From Amorphochlora amoebiformis (Eukaryota > Cercozoa > Chlorarachniophyceae), in assembly GCA_054601695.1 (NCBI GenBank), contig BAAHQB010000002.1, positions 1,302,001 to 1,366,000 on the forward strand: 64,000 nt of DNA. The letters are read 5' to 3'. The notes under the pieces were generated by a model. That model was not told where the DNA came from and did no database searches. It was given only the letters and a program-made list of their open reading frames with translations. Position numbers and translations under genes: made by a program. Below, in pieces: positions 25,930-62,670 of the stretch (position 1 is its first letter; every line of letters begins with the position of its first letter).

Positions 25930-25979
25930 CATGACATAATTGCAGCTGGGCATTGTGGGTGGTGTGTAGCACATTTTGA
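17210..25979 (+). CDS. Unrecognised multi-exon protein
   Basis: Eight short exons connect with matching phase: 17210-17242, 17847-17892, 18156-18235, 20448-20486, 21678-21740, 22429-22476, 24575-24624 and a tentative last exon 25946-25979 (TGA). Pieces include an acidic stretch ([12 protein letters not shown]), [17 protein letters not shown], a basic piece ([10 protein letters not shown]), [17 protein letters not shown] and [16 protein letters not shown] recognise no domain. No start codon fits, so the gene begins to the left, perhaps including 14804-15904 through an unseen junction. Introns reach 2.1 kb of TA repeats, one with a 1-kb homopurine satellite. Two exons have decayed copies nearby. 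Each exon is supported by splice borders and an open frame only; the exon at 24575 is the strongest, the last exon the weakest. A stop at 18262 would give an alternative end. Confidence 0.45.
18510..18750. repeat. Threefold repeat with ATTATGCGCGTGTG
   Basis: The motif ATTATGCGCGTGTGxAAATATAxAC occurs at about 18513, 18613 and 18727, about 100-115 bp apart, between TA tracts. Local tandem amplification in an intron. Confidence 0.75.
19310..19760. repeat. CT-rich block with interstitial telomeric repeats
   Basis: A pyrimidine-rich stretch (TCTCTC, repeated 'cct ctg ttc tat' units) from 19310 to 19575 is followed by degenerate and then perfect TTAGGG repeats at about 19598-19652, including about five exact units from 19619. 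This suggests a TTAGGG-type telomere in this genome and an interstitial insertion. Confidence 0.85.
22978..23022 (+). repeat. Decayed upstream copy of exon 24575
   Basis: After CTGTAG, the sequence TACAATGAGTATTTTACTCG... aligns with the exon at 24575 (TTCAATGAGTCGTTCACCGA...). It stays open but lacks an obvious donor. A second partial copy lies downstream at about 24858-24890. Confidence 0.6.
23471..24443. repeat. Homopurine (GA)n satellite with higher-order units
   Basis: About 970 bp of almost pure A/G on the plus strand. GATGAGAGAGAG-type markers recur at about 23524, 23683, 23807, 23955 and 24096, giving higher-order units of roughly 125-160 bp built from GAGAG and GGAGGGAGGGAAGG. The antisense 425-aa Ser/Leu frame and sense Arg/Glu frames are artefacts. 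It lies in an intron of the 17.2-26.0 kb gene. It could form triplex DNA. Confidence 0.93.
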
Positions 25980-26412
25980 TTGCAAAAATGTTTTTACTAA
26001 GTAATTCTTGTTAGGTATTGCCCGGGCCATTTCACAGACACCGACCGGATCGAATAGCGCTCAATCACGAGCTCGTGTAGAAGTAACTGCATGACCGTCC
26101 GTGCCAATGTAATAGCTAGATTGACATTAAATCATTACTAATGTTCTTGCGTACTCTTTAAGTTTTACTAGTTTACAAAAGTTTCTTCTTGGCCTAGTCG
26201 AGTGGATGATCACGAACATTTATATGACATAATTCTAGACTATAAGTAATTTATTTCGCGTATATATCATGATATACATATATATATATATTATATAGTA
26301 TATATATATATATATATATATATATACTAGATATATATGTATATATACATATACATATGTAATTATTTATATTGCATCTAGTACATATATAATATATATA
26401 TGTATATATGTC

Positions 26413-26444
<32 letters not shown>

Positions 26445-26461
26445 TAATATATACATACATA

Positions 26462-26505
<44 letters not shown>

Positions 26506-27078
26506 CATATATCATAGTATATGTATCTTTAATCATGGATGTTCAGCTGTTAAAAACAATGATGGTTTTCAAATTTACAAACATGTACAATTCAAATGAC
26601 AATGTGAAAATGGGAGCTACAGGTTAGACTGATATATAAGACGGACTCTGGTGTATAACGACTGCCCAGACACGTTTGACGACTGTACAGGCAGCAACTG
26701 GGAAGACGACCAGCCCTCTTTTTTTTTTGTTTGGTGAAAAATAAAATCCATAACCTCGTGTGAGACCCTCTAAAATATTATCACCATTCATACTGTTCTA
26801 TCAAATAAACCCCCGATACTTATCCTAATTATGAGGAAGAAAAAACTTTAATGAATTGAAGACTACGACTGCGAATTAAAGTAATTCTATGGCAAAGACA
26901 CGAAGTGCGCCCGAGAAGCCGGCGGCCGACCTTCTCAAGAGCGCCAAAGAGATTGGAAAGAAAAAACCCAATTGAGACGCGGAGAAAATACAAAAATGAA
27001 AATCGAAATCTAAGCCGTATGACGAAAGTTACAGCTACATAAATAAATCTGACGGTGAGATCAAAATATCCAAGATAG
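25980..27078. other. Spacer between converging genes
   Basis: Unique, moderately AT-rich sequence with one TA block (26260-26520). It contains a poly-T run near 26716 and two very short ATG frames (26535, 31 codons; 26889, 28 codons). No recognised gene. Confidence 0.5.
26889..26975 (+). CDS. Possible 28-aa basic micro-ORF
   Basis: ATG to TGA frame beginning MAKTRSAPEK, with LLKSAKEIGKKK, lysine-rich with coding-like composition. It lies about 100 bp beyond the stop of the minus-strand gene ending at 27079, so it could equally be that transcript's 3' UTR read backwards. No homologue recognised. Confidence 0.15.
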   Translation: MAKTRSAPEKPAADLLKSAKEIGKKKPN

Positions 27079-27804
27079 CTAAGACCGATGGAGGGACTCT
27101 GACAACATCTTGGACAATTTCAGGGGCTTTTTCAGACTGCGATTCCTCCTCTGCAAGCGGTATTGGATCCACTCCGCGTCTGTCTTCAGCCTGCTCGCCG
27201 GCGCCAACCGAGAGTAGATGAGCTGCACCAGGGAATTGGTGTACTCAGAGTGATCTAGGTTCCTTGAAGAACGTCTCAGCACCTCCGCCACCGTGTATCC
27301 TCGCTTGATGATAACCGCGTCCTTCGCCATGAAAGGCGGCAAATTGCCGCTCGAAAGATGGTCGATAAAATCCCACGTGAAGGCCCAAGTCTTACCCTTG
27401 GAATCAACTCTCGAAGATTGAAAATGGACAGATTCTCCCTTGTTGAAGAACTTAATAGGATTCGCCCACTTCTCTACCATGATATCGTTCACCGTTGTTG
27501 AGAGCTTCCGCCAGTCGATGACAGGTAGCTCAAACTGCGCGGTCTTGGGCGAGACTTTCTCCCTCTTACGGCTGGCTAGCACTGAACGAGCGGTAGAGCC
27601 AGCCATGGAGGCGCCCTGCTCACATCTCTTCGATGAATTCACTTGCTCTTGAGCCTTGAACGACCTTATCTCATAATCCCCAAAGGACACCTTTTTCTTC
27701 GGTGTAAGCTGCGGAACTTTGAGCAGAAGCCACCGTGGTTTGGAGCCTTTCAGGTCCCTAACGACGAGACCCTGTTTGGGGTCTAGAGGCGGGATGGGAG
27801 GCAT
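27079..27804 (-). CDS. Unknown-family protein, intronless paralogue A
   Basis: A single uninterrupted 241-codon frame, by far the longest non-repetitive ORF in the window. The N-terminal third is basic and Pro/Lys-rich. The core (about residues 95-215) holds [44 protein letters not shown] and LKTDAEWIQYRLQRRN. The same order of motifs occurs in the gene at 29128-30272, so these are paralogues. I recognise no described domain. The arrangement is divergent from its paralogue. A splice-acceptor-like CTAG directly precedes the ATG, and a possible upstream minus-strand exon at about 28180-28080 (RRCGKSNTRHIVPPMS) resembles the region upstream of the paralogue, so the true start may be further right. 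The lack of introns next to an intron-bearing paralogue suggests a retrocopy or intron loss. Confidence 0.75.
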   Translation of the reverse strand: MPPIPPLDPKQGLVVRDLKGSKPRWLLLKVPQLTPKKKVSFGDYEIRSFKAQEQVNSSKRCEQGASMAGSTARSVLASRKREKVSPKTAQFELPVIDWRKLSTTVNDIMVEKWANPIKFFNKGESVHFQSSRVDSKGKTWAFTWDFIDHLSSGNLPPFMAKDAVIIKRGYTVAEVLRRSSRNLDHSEYTNSLVQLIYSRLAPASRLKTDAEWIQYRLQRRNRSLKKPLKLSKMLSESLHRS

Positions 27805-28492
27805 CTAGAAAGTGGAAAGCAGACGAATGGCGACAACTGGGGCGGGGAATCCACGAAGCCAAGATGTGCCAAACTTGACTTGGGTGTACCATACCAAGAG
27901 AAAACTTGTTCGAAATCACCTAAATTAATTTTTTGCGAGACTTTTCCAGAAAATGGGTACTGTGCTTGAGTCAGCTTGACAGCCAAGTAACCGCGGAGTG
28001 TTTCCGGTCATTTTAGTTAAAGATATTATTTGCCCTTTAATAAATTGATAATAATTAGAGGGTACAGTTGACCATTGGGACATCGGCGGGACGATATGCC
28101 TGGTGTTGCTTTTGCCGCAGCGTCTCATTCGCTCCCAGGGAGCATATATGACTTCTTTATCCATTTCCACAGACTTCATAGCTGTGAGTATTGGTTTACA
28201 ATTTGTGTATCGGATCAGATATCCGAAACCCCATCGATTTATCAACTACTAGTTAGTGGTGTGAATCGATGGTTGTCACATCTCTTGTCGCATGTTTTCG
28301 GGTCAGTGTTGGGCGGTCTTCGTCGTTCTTATGACATGTTTACGCTGTCGTCATTGTCAGTATGTGTCATGGCACACTCCGCTTCCGGCATAGACAGCTG
28401 TAAGTAGTAAGACTCTGCCGCATGTACGTTAGTACACAATACATAATATATAATCGACAATTAAACTCACACAGAGACATAAATATACACGC

Positions 28493-28527
<35 letters not shown>

Positions 28528-28563
28528 ATATATGTATTTCTATATATTGTGTGTGTACATATA

Positions 28564-28595
<32 letters not shown>

Positions 28596-29127
28596 CGTAT
28601 TGAGAGCTCATTATAATTAATATCTGTGTGTGTATAATATATATGGTGTGTCACCGTGTGTGTGTGGTGTTATATACAATTGTAGTATGAATAATGTTAA
28701 TAAATAGATTTATATTGAAATTTCTAAATTGTGATTATTAATATCACTATTGTATGCTATGTTGTAATTGTGGTGTTGCATGTGCATTGTGATTGTGGTG
28801 GTAAATTTACTATATAGAAGGAAAGGAAGGTGCCAGTGACCGACGATCGCTATCTCAGATTTAATTTTGAGTTTAGCATAATCTTAAGAAGGAAATGAAG
28901 ATGCATTGAAGTGAAAATGGACTTAAAATCGCCCTAAATCGTCCGCTTATTTTAGGCGATAGATTATTAATTTAATAATTATTAGCATATCATAGTATGG
29001 TTTTGCCAAAGTCCAGACGCCCTATCCATCAACTATACCGCATCCAACTGAAACCAAGGTGCACCTGCGGAGAGTCGGAGACGCTGAGAACGCAAATACC
29101 CGTACATTCCGATCCGGTACGTAGACT
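27805..29127. other. Spacer between divergent paralogues, possible 5' exons
   Basis: About 1.3 kb, partly GC-normal (27.8-28.4 kb, 28.9-29.1 kb) with a TA block at 28.49-28.60 kb. Open frames run on both strands at 27925-28407. The most exon-like is minus 28180-28080, after an ACTCACAG acceptor. A plus ATG at 28998 (MVLPKSRRP) could be a first exon of paralogue B, with a 47-bp intron ending at 29173. Confidence 0.35.
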
Positions 29128-29599
29128 ATGATACTCGCCGCACGGCCTCAAACACGCGTCAAGTTTGGCGGGCATGACGTGCGTAAATTCTCCAAAGATT
29201 CCACCATACGGCGACCCTTCATCCTAAAGTCTGAACCGATGATAATCTCCACGAAGTCGATAGACATTGAAAGGGCTGCAGATGGGCTCGCATCGAGGCA
29301 TCTAGTCGACCTCCGTCGTACATTGTACGACATCGGGATCGAGAAACTGTGGAATCCCGTCCTCTACCTGCAGCATGGCGAGGTATAATTGTTCTTTGAG
29401 AACTTTGGATATCATTTCCCTTTGTGTTGGTGGTAGAATAACATGTGTTTGGTGTGTTTATAGGTGACGGAGATGACCGACGGCTCGTGGGAATTCAGTT
29501 GGAATTTTATCCATAGGATGGTAGTAATTAAGCGTGGCGGCCAGGTTCGAAAGCGTGGATACACCGTCGCGGAGGTAGCCTGCATTTGTTTATACATAC

Positions 29600-29630
<31 letters not shown>

Positions 29631-29936
29631 CATGCATATATGTACACACATATATACGTATATATATTTATATTTATACATATACATGACAAACACATGT
29701 ATATATATATATATTACATATACATATATATATATATACATATATATGTACTTATATCTATATGTTGTATGTATGTATGTATAATATGTAATACAAATGT
29801 ATATGTATTTATTATTATTATTACTATTATTATTATTGTTGTTATTACCATTACTATTATAACTATTTTTATTTTTGCTATTGATATTATTTTTATTATT
29901 ATATTATTTTATTTTTGTTATTATTATTACATTATG

Positions 29937-29967
<31 letters not shown>

Positions 29968-29974
29968 GTATAAA

Positions 29975-30008
<34 letters not shown>

Positions 30009-30272
30009 CTAGATGTATATATATATATATATGTGAATATAATATGTAAAGATATAGTTACATACATATATATGTGTACATATGTTTATATGTTTCTAAA
30101 CATATACAAGGTCCTCCGTCGTAGCTCTCGAACCCTCGACCATAGTCAGTACTTCAACCCCATCGTGCAGAAGATGTATAAGATGCTTGCACCGTCCACT
30201 CGAATGAAGACGGACAGAGAGTGGCTCCAACGTCGTATCGCCAAGTTTAGACGTCTCCGTAACCTAGGCTGA
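29128..30272 (+). CDS. Unknown-family protein, intron-bearing paralogue B
   Basis: Three exons with phase-0 introns: 29128-29382, 29464-29574 and 30111-30272 (TGA), 175 aa. It matches paralogue A in order: [11 protein letters not shown] against [24 protein letters not shown] against [25 protein letters not shown] against TWAFTWDFIDHL, and [22 protein letters not shown] against the near-identical stretch in A. The C-terminus ([12 protein letters not shown]) also aligns. The second intron (536 bp) is filled with TA and TTATTA repeats; the first is 81 bp. Copy B has an extra RGGQVR insertion before KRGYTVAEV. Start uncertain: the ATG at 28998 may be the real one. Function unknown; basic C-terminus and aromatic core are all that can be said. 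Confidence 0.75.
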
Positions 30273-30682
30273 GCCTAGTGCACAATACTATATAGTCCAG
30301 GAAAAAAAATCGTCACCGTCCAACAGACAGCTTTTAAGCCCCTGAAAACTTGAATCCAATGGTCAACCGTTATCTTACTATTTAAATGAGGAATATTAAA
30401 TCGAATTTAGTTTATCGTATCTGAGTATAGCTTGATTGTATTTCTAGTTCTCTAGGTTCCAATTAGTCAACAAATAATATTGCATATTTAAAAGCTTTAA
30501 TGTACTGAGTCGGATTAGCCTAGTTAGCTTGGAGCCTAAAGTTGAGGCACTGTAAGCTGTAATGTAATTATTGCTTTCAATCGGACTGTTATTGAGATAT
30601 GTACATTCTCATACAATATGATGTTGTAACTGGAAATATACTTAGTATAATTGTAAAGTTAGTTCGTACATACAATCATTAG

Positions 30683-30718
<36 letters not shown>

Positions 30719-31485
30719 GGTGACGTATGATAGCACCATGATATACATATCTAGATACATATATTATGACAGATGTATGTATATACCTATTTAAATGTAT
30801 ATGTATATAATATTAGTATTATAATAATAAAAATTTCATGCCATGATAAGTAAGCATAATCACATTGAATACCAGTCCATGAATACAATCACATCACACA
30901 AGCTTGCTAAGTTATGATTTATATTTTATACATGTAGCTATAAATTAAATTGCGATCGTAGCTTAATATCGCAGTACAATTATTAGACAAAGCGTATAAA
31001 GTCAAATATCATACTGGTTTTATTCAACGTACACCACTGTATACATTTAGTAAACAAATTGTGCTCAATGGTGCTGTATTTCAATGAATATTAATGTTCA
31101 ATCGAAACTATGACCAAATTCACCGATTTGTTTCAAAAAGAAGGTATAACGCTCAATTGTCAAAGTTTGTGTTAAAAACACAAATCTAAATCCTGCTGTC
31201 GACTCTCACCCTAATGTGTCAGATGCGCACCAACAACTCATGCCGAAAATAGATCCCCTCTCCCCCCTCATATTCTTTACGATCGCTACTCCCCACACAC
31301 CCAATGTTGACTCCATGACATCATTTGATCTTCTTTCCGTGACCTTAGAAGTCCGCAGGAGGGAAAGTCTTTCGCAGCCCGCCCGGGTCGACGCCCTCAT
31401 CCTGTCCCGGGGGTGTCCCGGCACTAACGGGCACAGCATCAGGCAGACTTAGTGTCATCCTGTGTGACATCATCGGCGTCTGGGG
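30273..31485. other. Spacer upstream of the transporter gene
   Basis: 30.27-31.19 kb is AT-rich, non-repetitive apart from a TA tract at 30.69-30.72 kb, without frames of interest. 31.20-31.48 kb is GC-normal with an open plus frame (31216-31452, no good ATG). It holds two TGACATCATyxG motifs (about 31316 and 31464) and may be promoter or 5' exon of the next gene. Confidence 0.45.
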
Positions 31486-41255
<9,770 letters not shown>

Positions 41256-41780
41256 TCACAGTTGACGTCGTGTGCAATGTATATACTAGTATACTCTAGA
41301 TACTAGATGGTGATTGGGCACATGCCGCTCCTTGTATGATTTAAAGTCGGGTCATTATAAATTCATTGACAGTCAGTTACTAGCTTACCTCTAGTACCTA
41401 CTAGCCAAGACCAACTCTGCAACCCATGCAACTTATGCTAGTATGATCTTCTATGTGCAAAAATCAAAATTACTATGTATTGCGCAATATACTCTAGTTA
41501 CTGGCATCCATTTAATTTAGTTAATTTTAAGACTGGATTAGTTCCGAGGATATACTAGATATACTACTAGATACTAGTATACAATAGGTACACTCTAGCA
41601 CTGCCTAGACTGCGGTACAATGGCACCTAGCATTTTCTACTAATCGTTAATGATCTAGATGATTCTAGATTATCTAGATTATGCCGCACTCTCAAAGTCG
41701 ACAGCATAACCTCGTTAATTATAGTAATTTGAATTCGACTTCCTCTAGTTACTAACTTGATACTAAGGAAAAGTTCGGAA
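41256..41780. other. CTAG-rich spacer between convergent genes
   Basis: Non-TA, AT-rich sequence with well over a dozen CTAG tetramers, many as TACTAG or TCTAGA (for example around 41570-41585). It separates the stop codons of the transporter (+) and ZIP (-) genes. No open frame of interest. Confidence 0.7.
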
Positions 41781-53248
<11,468 letters not shown>

Positions 53249-53557
53249 AACGCGAGAGGTTGGAAATAATATCTCGGCACCAAAGTGATATCACGCACAG
53301 TCACGTATTGGCACGTGGCACGGAAATCACTTCCTCGTACCCGAAGCATTGCTGACCACAGCGTAGAGAACGAATCTAACCGTGCGTCGTGCATGCAGAA
53401 GTCATTTGCACTGTTCTTGTTCTTGGTGCGGTCTTCCCTAGCTCGAGGCCGCCCATATAGAACGACCAGCAAAAAAATTTCCCAAAGAGTGCGTGTAGAA
53501 TTCGACCCGAGCCCAGACTAACAGCCACCAATTTTTTATGGTCAGATTTACACGACA
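53249..53557. promoter_or_regulatory. Bidirectional promoter between ZIP and ankyrin genes
   Basis: 309 bp between two divergent start codons, of ordinary composition and without TA tracts. It contains TGATATCACGCACAGTCACG and GGCACGTGGCAC (53311-53321 region), a G-box-like CACGTG. Open frames here (minus 53472-53215, plus 53285-53521) overlap both starts and are likely chance. Confidence 0.5.
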
Positions 53558-57997
<4,440 letters not shown>

Positions 57998-58659
57998 TGC
58001 CAGAAGTTTAACTTACCATTATTAAACTTGATGGATACAATATACATTGTATATGTTTGTTGCGATATTGTACGCAAGATAATGCGTACCGTTACTAGTT
58101 ATCATACTTATGTCACATTACGTACTTTCTAGTCTGCATAAAGTACTACTTAGTCTAGTAGTATTTATAATATATCAGTATAATATTATATGTACCAGAT
58201 AATTGAAAGTCTAGAGAAAGTACGTCTATTAGAGACGTGCACATTCCTATGAGAATTATATACTAGATGTTATATACTAGACATAATACTACAATCTAGA
58301 CAATACTATAAGCTAGAGTCTGGTAGGTAACGGGTAATACATAAACGTATACAATTGAAATCTCACTAAACAAAACCGGTAGCCTAAATATATCCACCGT
58401 AGTAGTAGACTATCCAGCTAGATCACCTGGTATTATCTACTGACTGAGTAACATGAGGCATCAGTAACTCGTAACTAGAGTATTAGTATGTTCTACTAAG
58501 GCCTAATATTACCACAACCACCAAGTTAAACTTCTAGTATCACTGAGTCATTAGAGACACTTGTTAGCTATGTATTGTATACTTAGATGTAACTTTGAAT
58601 TATCGATGTACAAGTCAACTGTATCTAGGGTATCTACGCAAACTTTAGCTTACGGTAGG
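57998..58659. other. CTAG-rich spacer between convergent genes
   Basis: Mostly non-repetitive, rich in CTAG and TACTAG tetramers (for example 58258-58330), very like the spacer at 41.3-41.8 kb. No open frame of note. Confidence 0.65.
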
Positions 58660-58775
58660 CTAAATTTTATTTGCCATGAAGGTTCCGAAGAGTTCATAGC
58701 CATAATTGAGTAGTTTGAAACCAGATTTGATTTGTTGATGGGCCGCCAAGCGATAGTTAAACTCATGCTGCTCGA
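58660..58775 (-). CDS. Orphan C-terminal exon candidate
   Basis: After an ATTACAG acceptor, a 37-codon frame runs to TAG: EQHEFNYRLAAHQQIKSGF... then ELFGTFMANKI. Composition looks coding. It needs a phase-1 upstream exon, which the AP-2 sigma gene just upstream does not supply, since that gene has its own TAA at 59047. Either the last exon of a separate small gene or chance. Confidence 0.25.
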
Positions 58776-58849
58776 CTGTAATAGATGCATATAATACATT
58801 TTAATGCATGCACATATAATATACATTTAAATAAACAAATATATACATG

Positions 58850-58881
<32 letters not shown>

Positions 58882-58904
58882 TATGTGTGCGTATATATCC
58901 ATAT

Positions 58905-58946
58905 TATATTTCCACCATCAGATACAGCTCCGTATAATATATATAA

Positions 58947-58983
<37 letters not shown>

Positions 58984-59046
58984 ATATATGCATATATATT
59001 TATATAATGTATTGTATGACCGTCAGATACAGTCGTATGGCTTAAG
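58905..59046. repeat. Duplicated 3' flank of AP2S1
   Basis: The sequence just after the AP2S1 stop (read on plus as GACCGTCAGATACAGTCGTATGG, about 59019-59040) has a diverged copy CACCATCAGATACAGCTCCGTATA at about 58913-58937, separated by a TA tract. Confidence 0.55.
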
Positions 59047-59469
59047 TTACGACTTCTTCTCAACATCGGCGAGATATGTCATCCGACTTAGGATAACTTT
59101 CTTGCTTGTTTCTTGCAGCTCACCCCCCATAAGGAACTCGTCGAGTAACGAGAAAACCTGAGATTACATACAAGCACTATTCCATCTATACTATTGGTAT
59201 GTATGACATAAATTTAATATATGCATGTATATATATATATATATATACATTTTCTATATAACATATATATATATATGTATATTTATATATATATTTACAT
59301 ATATATATACACTTATGTATACATATATATATATATATATATATATAGCGAGAGATACATATGTACTAATATTATATATATATATCATGTTATATATTAT
59401 CTACAAATGTATTAAGGTAAGCATATATGCAAATAATATCGGGATATATGTAAATACGTTGAACACATG

Positions 59470-59509
<40 letters not shown>

Positions 59510-60875
59510 CTCTATATATAAATATTATAAATAAATACATAGTACATAAATGAATGTATACCCATAGGAGCATGCATACCGACCGTGTAAATATGTACAC
59601 AGCGGTTTGTGTAACTTATGGAAGCACGCTAATTGGTAGTGTAAATATGCAAAAAGGGCCCGTGGGAAATTATATATTTACCGTGTAAATATATACATAG
59701 GGGTTTATAACCCGTGGCCCAAACATGTATACTGGCTCTGTAAATTTGTGTAGGGTTTAACATGAACATCGGACGTGTAATATGTAATAGTACTAAAAAA
59801 GTGAGAGCATACTGGCGTGAAAGTTTGTCCAGATATCACTCATGGAGGCAATTACATTGGTCGTGTAAACAAATTACATTGGTCGTGTAAACATGTATAC
59901 AGGTGCTTACAACCGTCAGATCACATTACAATTATGTTTATACTGTATGTTGTCAGCTCTCTCTATATATATATTATATATGTAGTTCACATGTATATAT
60001 ATATATATATACATACATATATATATATATATATACATATAAATATATAAATATATATATATGTATGTATTTATTTGTGTATATATATATGTAACATATA
60101 TATATATATATATATATATGTCTATACACACATGTACAATATATACATATATATATACATATATATATGTATGTCTGTACACGCATATACAATATTACAT
60201 ATTAGTTCACAAGTATATATATATATATATATATGTGTATATATACATATTTAGTATTTTTATACATTCTAAAATTCATCTATTAAAAACTAACACTACC
60301 TTGTAGAATCCAAACACTAGGTCAAGTTCGCACACTTCAACGAAATATTCGTCTAGGCATTCTACGAATAGATGGATGGCCTCGAGCATGGACATTTCGT
60401 TATCGCTTGGATCACAGCAGATCGTAAAAAAGACACCCTGTGGAGATAAACAGAAGCAGAGTAACTACCTGAAGATACTCCTGATTTTAATATTAGTTCT
60501 CACCTTGTATCGCCGATACACCAGAGTATACTTGCGAAACTCAACAAAGTTGGTGTACTTGGAGGGTCTGTGATAGAATTATATGTCAGAAATTAAGAGG
60601 CTGGTTCGACTCTAAGAGCGGTCGAAGATACAAAAAGAAAGGGATAAGAGGGAGGGAAGAAAGAGTAGCGAGAGGAGAGAGGAGAGAGGATATAGACGAG
60701 GTAGAAACAGGAAAGGTACTGGGAGGGGGAATGAGGGGTAATTGAACTACCTCTGGATAAGAATCCTGTAGATCTCGGACTGAAGCTTTTTCTTCTCCTC
60801 ATGCTCGAAACTGGAATACCATTTGGAAATTCGGGTTTGACCCTGGCGGTTCTGGAGTAGGAAGAAGTGAATCAT
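59047..60875 (-). CDS. AP2S1: Clathrin adaptor AP-2 complex, sigma subunit
   Basis: Four exons: 60875-60751, 60567-60504, 60437-60300 and 59157-59047 (TAA), 145 aa; human AP2S1 is 142. It begins [20 protein letters not shown], contains [16 protein letters not shown] (the TNFVEF signature separates sigma-2 from sigma-1/3), then [20 protein letters not shown] and [11 protein letters not shown], and ends with [17 protein letters not shown]. Sigma-2 is the small core subunit of AP-2. It helps bind dileucine cargo signals at the plasma membrane during clathrin-mediated endocytosis. Introns 1 and 2 are 183 and 66 bp; intron 3 is 1142 bp with TA DNA and a 50-bp minisatellite. The start is divergent from the next gene with 222 bp between ATGs. 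Confidence 0.96.
59570..59925. repeat. ~48-50 bp degenerate minisatellite with palindromic core
   Basis: About six diverged units of the form CATxxxGGyCGTGTAAATATGTAyACAGGGGTTTATAACCCGTGG within AP2S1 intron 3. The core GGGTTTATAACCC is a perfect palindrome. Related sequence lies in introns at about 2990-3140 and 7040-7190, and possibly 61.95-62.1 kb. Confidence 0.7.
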
Positions 60876-61097
60876 GGTCTTCTAAAAGTCTTTTTCTGTC
60901 CTCCTTCTACAAGACCGAGACTACGGTCGAGATCCAGAGTCGCGGTGTGCCTCCCTTTCTGGATGTCGAAAACCTAGCCGAGATATTATCGTACACAATT
61001 ATGCGTTAAAATAATTTAATTTCTAATTCGATGCGCCCATATTATTAGGTGGTTTTAGTGTTCATTAAAGATATGCTGAATTTATATCCCTGGTACT
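60876..61097. promoter_or_regulatory. Bidirectional promoter, AP2S1 and FERM-F3-like gene
   Basis: 222 bp between two divergent ATGs. The right half is AT-rich (TTAAAATAATTTAATTTC near 61004-61022) and free of TA tracts. No specific element identified. Confidence 0.5.
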
Positions 61098-61608
61098 ATG
61101 GTACTACCTGTCATTCCACGTAATGTTCGCTGTGACGTTACATATCCCTTCGAGTTTGACGAATACGTCCAGGGGTTCCAAGCAGCCTGTAGCAGCACAC
61201 GAGTATGAAATATAGTCCAAATCTAGCGACAAGCGGGGATTCTTTGGACTTTGGCAACCGCAACATCTTAGGAGAGAGCAGTCCAGCAATTTCGCCCACA
61301 CTAGGAAATACTATCGCAGGTTCGCAACCTCTAAATATCCTCTAGCTAGTACTCTTCCATGTAGTATCTTGCGAAGATATCTGGATCGCCGTGAATAATA
61401 CATGAATTTAGGTTTGTTTATAACAGGCATAAGCTTGACTGATGTACATCCCATATACTTCACGGCTACTCAGCTCATGGTCAGCCCTAAAAATCCTAAG
61501 AAGTTGCTCAAAGTCCCTGTCATCCTGACGATCAATGACGGTGGTCTAGAGGTCTGTTTTTGTTTTTAAGTTAATTTCATATGTATTTAAGACATCGCCT
61601 ATTATTAT

Positions 61609-61661
<53 letters not shown>

Positions 61662-62227
61662 AGTATATATACAAATAAATGCACACATGTGCATATAAAC
61701 CCTCACATTTAGGTCGGGCCGGCTGAAGTTAAGAAGAGACTGAACAGCGGCAGTTTAAAGTACACTTACCCTCAATTGCTTTCTTGGGGAGCTTCGAAGT
61801 CCAAGTTCGTCGTAAACATACACGCAGTGGACAGCGAGACAAAGGAGACTCTACATCGACGCCTGGAGTTTGAGACCACACAAGGTATTATCTCTACGTA
61901 TGTACATCTCGGAAATCTTTTGGCCGCAAAAACACCCATGAACGTATTTGCGCGGCATGATCATGTACAACTTGCATTGCCAGTAGTCATGCTCGCATAG
62001 GTCCAAAACACCTTTGTACATATCTGCATGCCACGATTATACTGTCATAAGGTCATGAGTATGCTCCCATGGGTAAACATGCACGTACATGTCTACACGG
62101 CCGCATAGTTGGTTAATGTGTATACGGTTAAACTTTTACAGGAGAGGAAATCAAGAACGAGATCCAGTACCACATCTCAGAGCTCGTCAAAAAAATTGAT
62201 AAACCAGCCACTCCTCGTAATCAATAA
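61098..62227 (+). CDS. FERM-F3/PTB-like (PH superfold) protein
   Basis: Firm exons are 61427-61551, 61713-61884 and 62142-62227 (TAA). They encode DVHPIYFTATQLMVSPKNPKK, VILTINDGGLEV, TYPQLLSWGASKSKFVVNIHAV, LEFETTQ and EEIKNEIQYHISELV. A glycine turn, strand with the 'sWgas' motif, strand 'leFeT' and final helix follow the order of a FERM F3 or PTB domain, a fold that binds peptides or phosphoinositides; this is inference. The first exon most likely begins at the ATG 61098 (MVLPVIPRNVRC... to 61202). The following piece (about 61282-61368) has two possible splicings: SSNFAHTRKYYRR, or a longer SKSSDKRGFFGLWQ version from 61216. The 161-bp intron at 61552-61712 carries (TA)n(TG)n. Family name not certain. 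Confidence 0.6.
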
Positions 62228-62332
62228 TATGTCGTACCCTCTTTGAACTCCAGCCATAAACCTATCCATTTAAATCCTAGCCCTGTCCCCTAGCTCAAGA
62301 TAACATAAACCTTTCCAATGCTGTTCAATCAG

Positions 62333-62602
62333 GCTCACCTGTCAGTCAAAAGAGTATGGTAAGCATAAAAGAGCTTGGAGAAAAGGGGCACGCTATAACG
62401 CTTTGAGCACATGTGTACAGCTGAAGATAGTCATAGTCTGGTAACAGTACATACGCCGGCCGAAATAGTATTTGACAAATTGGATCATGTGGTGCCGGTG
62501 TGGTCGACAGTAAATTGTGTGTATTTCAATGATTTACTAACCTAATTGATACGATATATGTGTATATATATATATATATAATATTATATATAATAGTCTT
62601 TA

Positions 62603-62670
<68 letters not shown>

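Noticed and set aside
28075-28407. 110-codon plus frame and 106-codon minus frame nearby
   Set aside because: Overlapping frames on both strands in a spacer. Only a short minus segment looks exon-like, so neither full frame was called.
31216-31452. 78-codon plus frame upstream of the transporter
   Set aside because: No ATG near its start, not needed by the transporter model, and overlaps an equally open minus frame.
61104-61301. 65-codon minus frame rich in Cys
   Set aside because: Shadow of the first exons of the FERM-F3-like gene on the plus strand.
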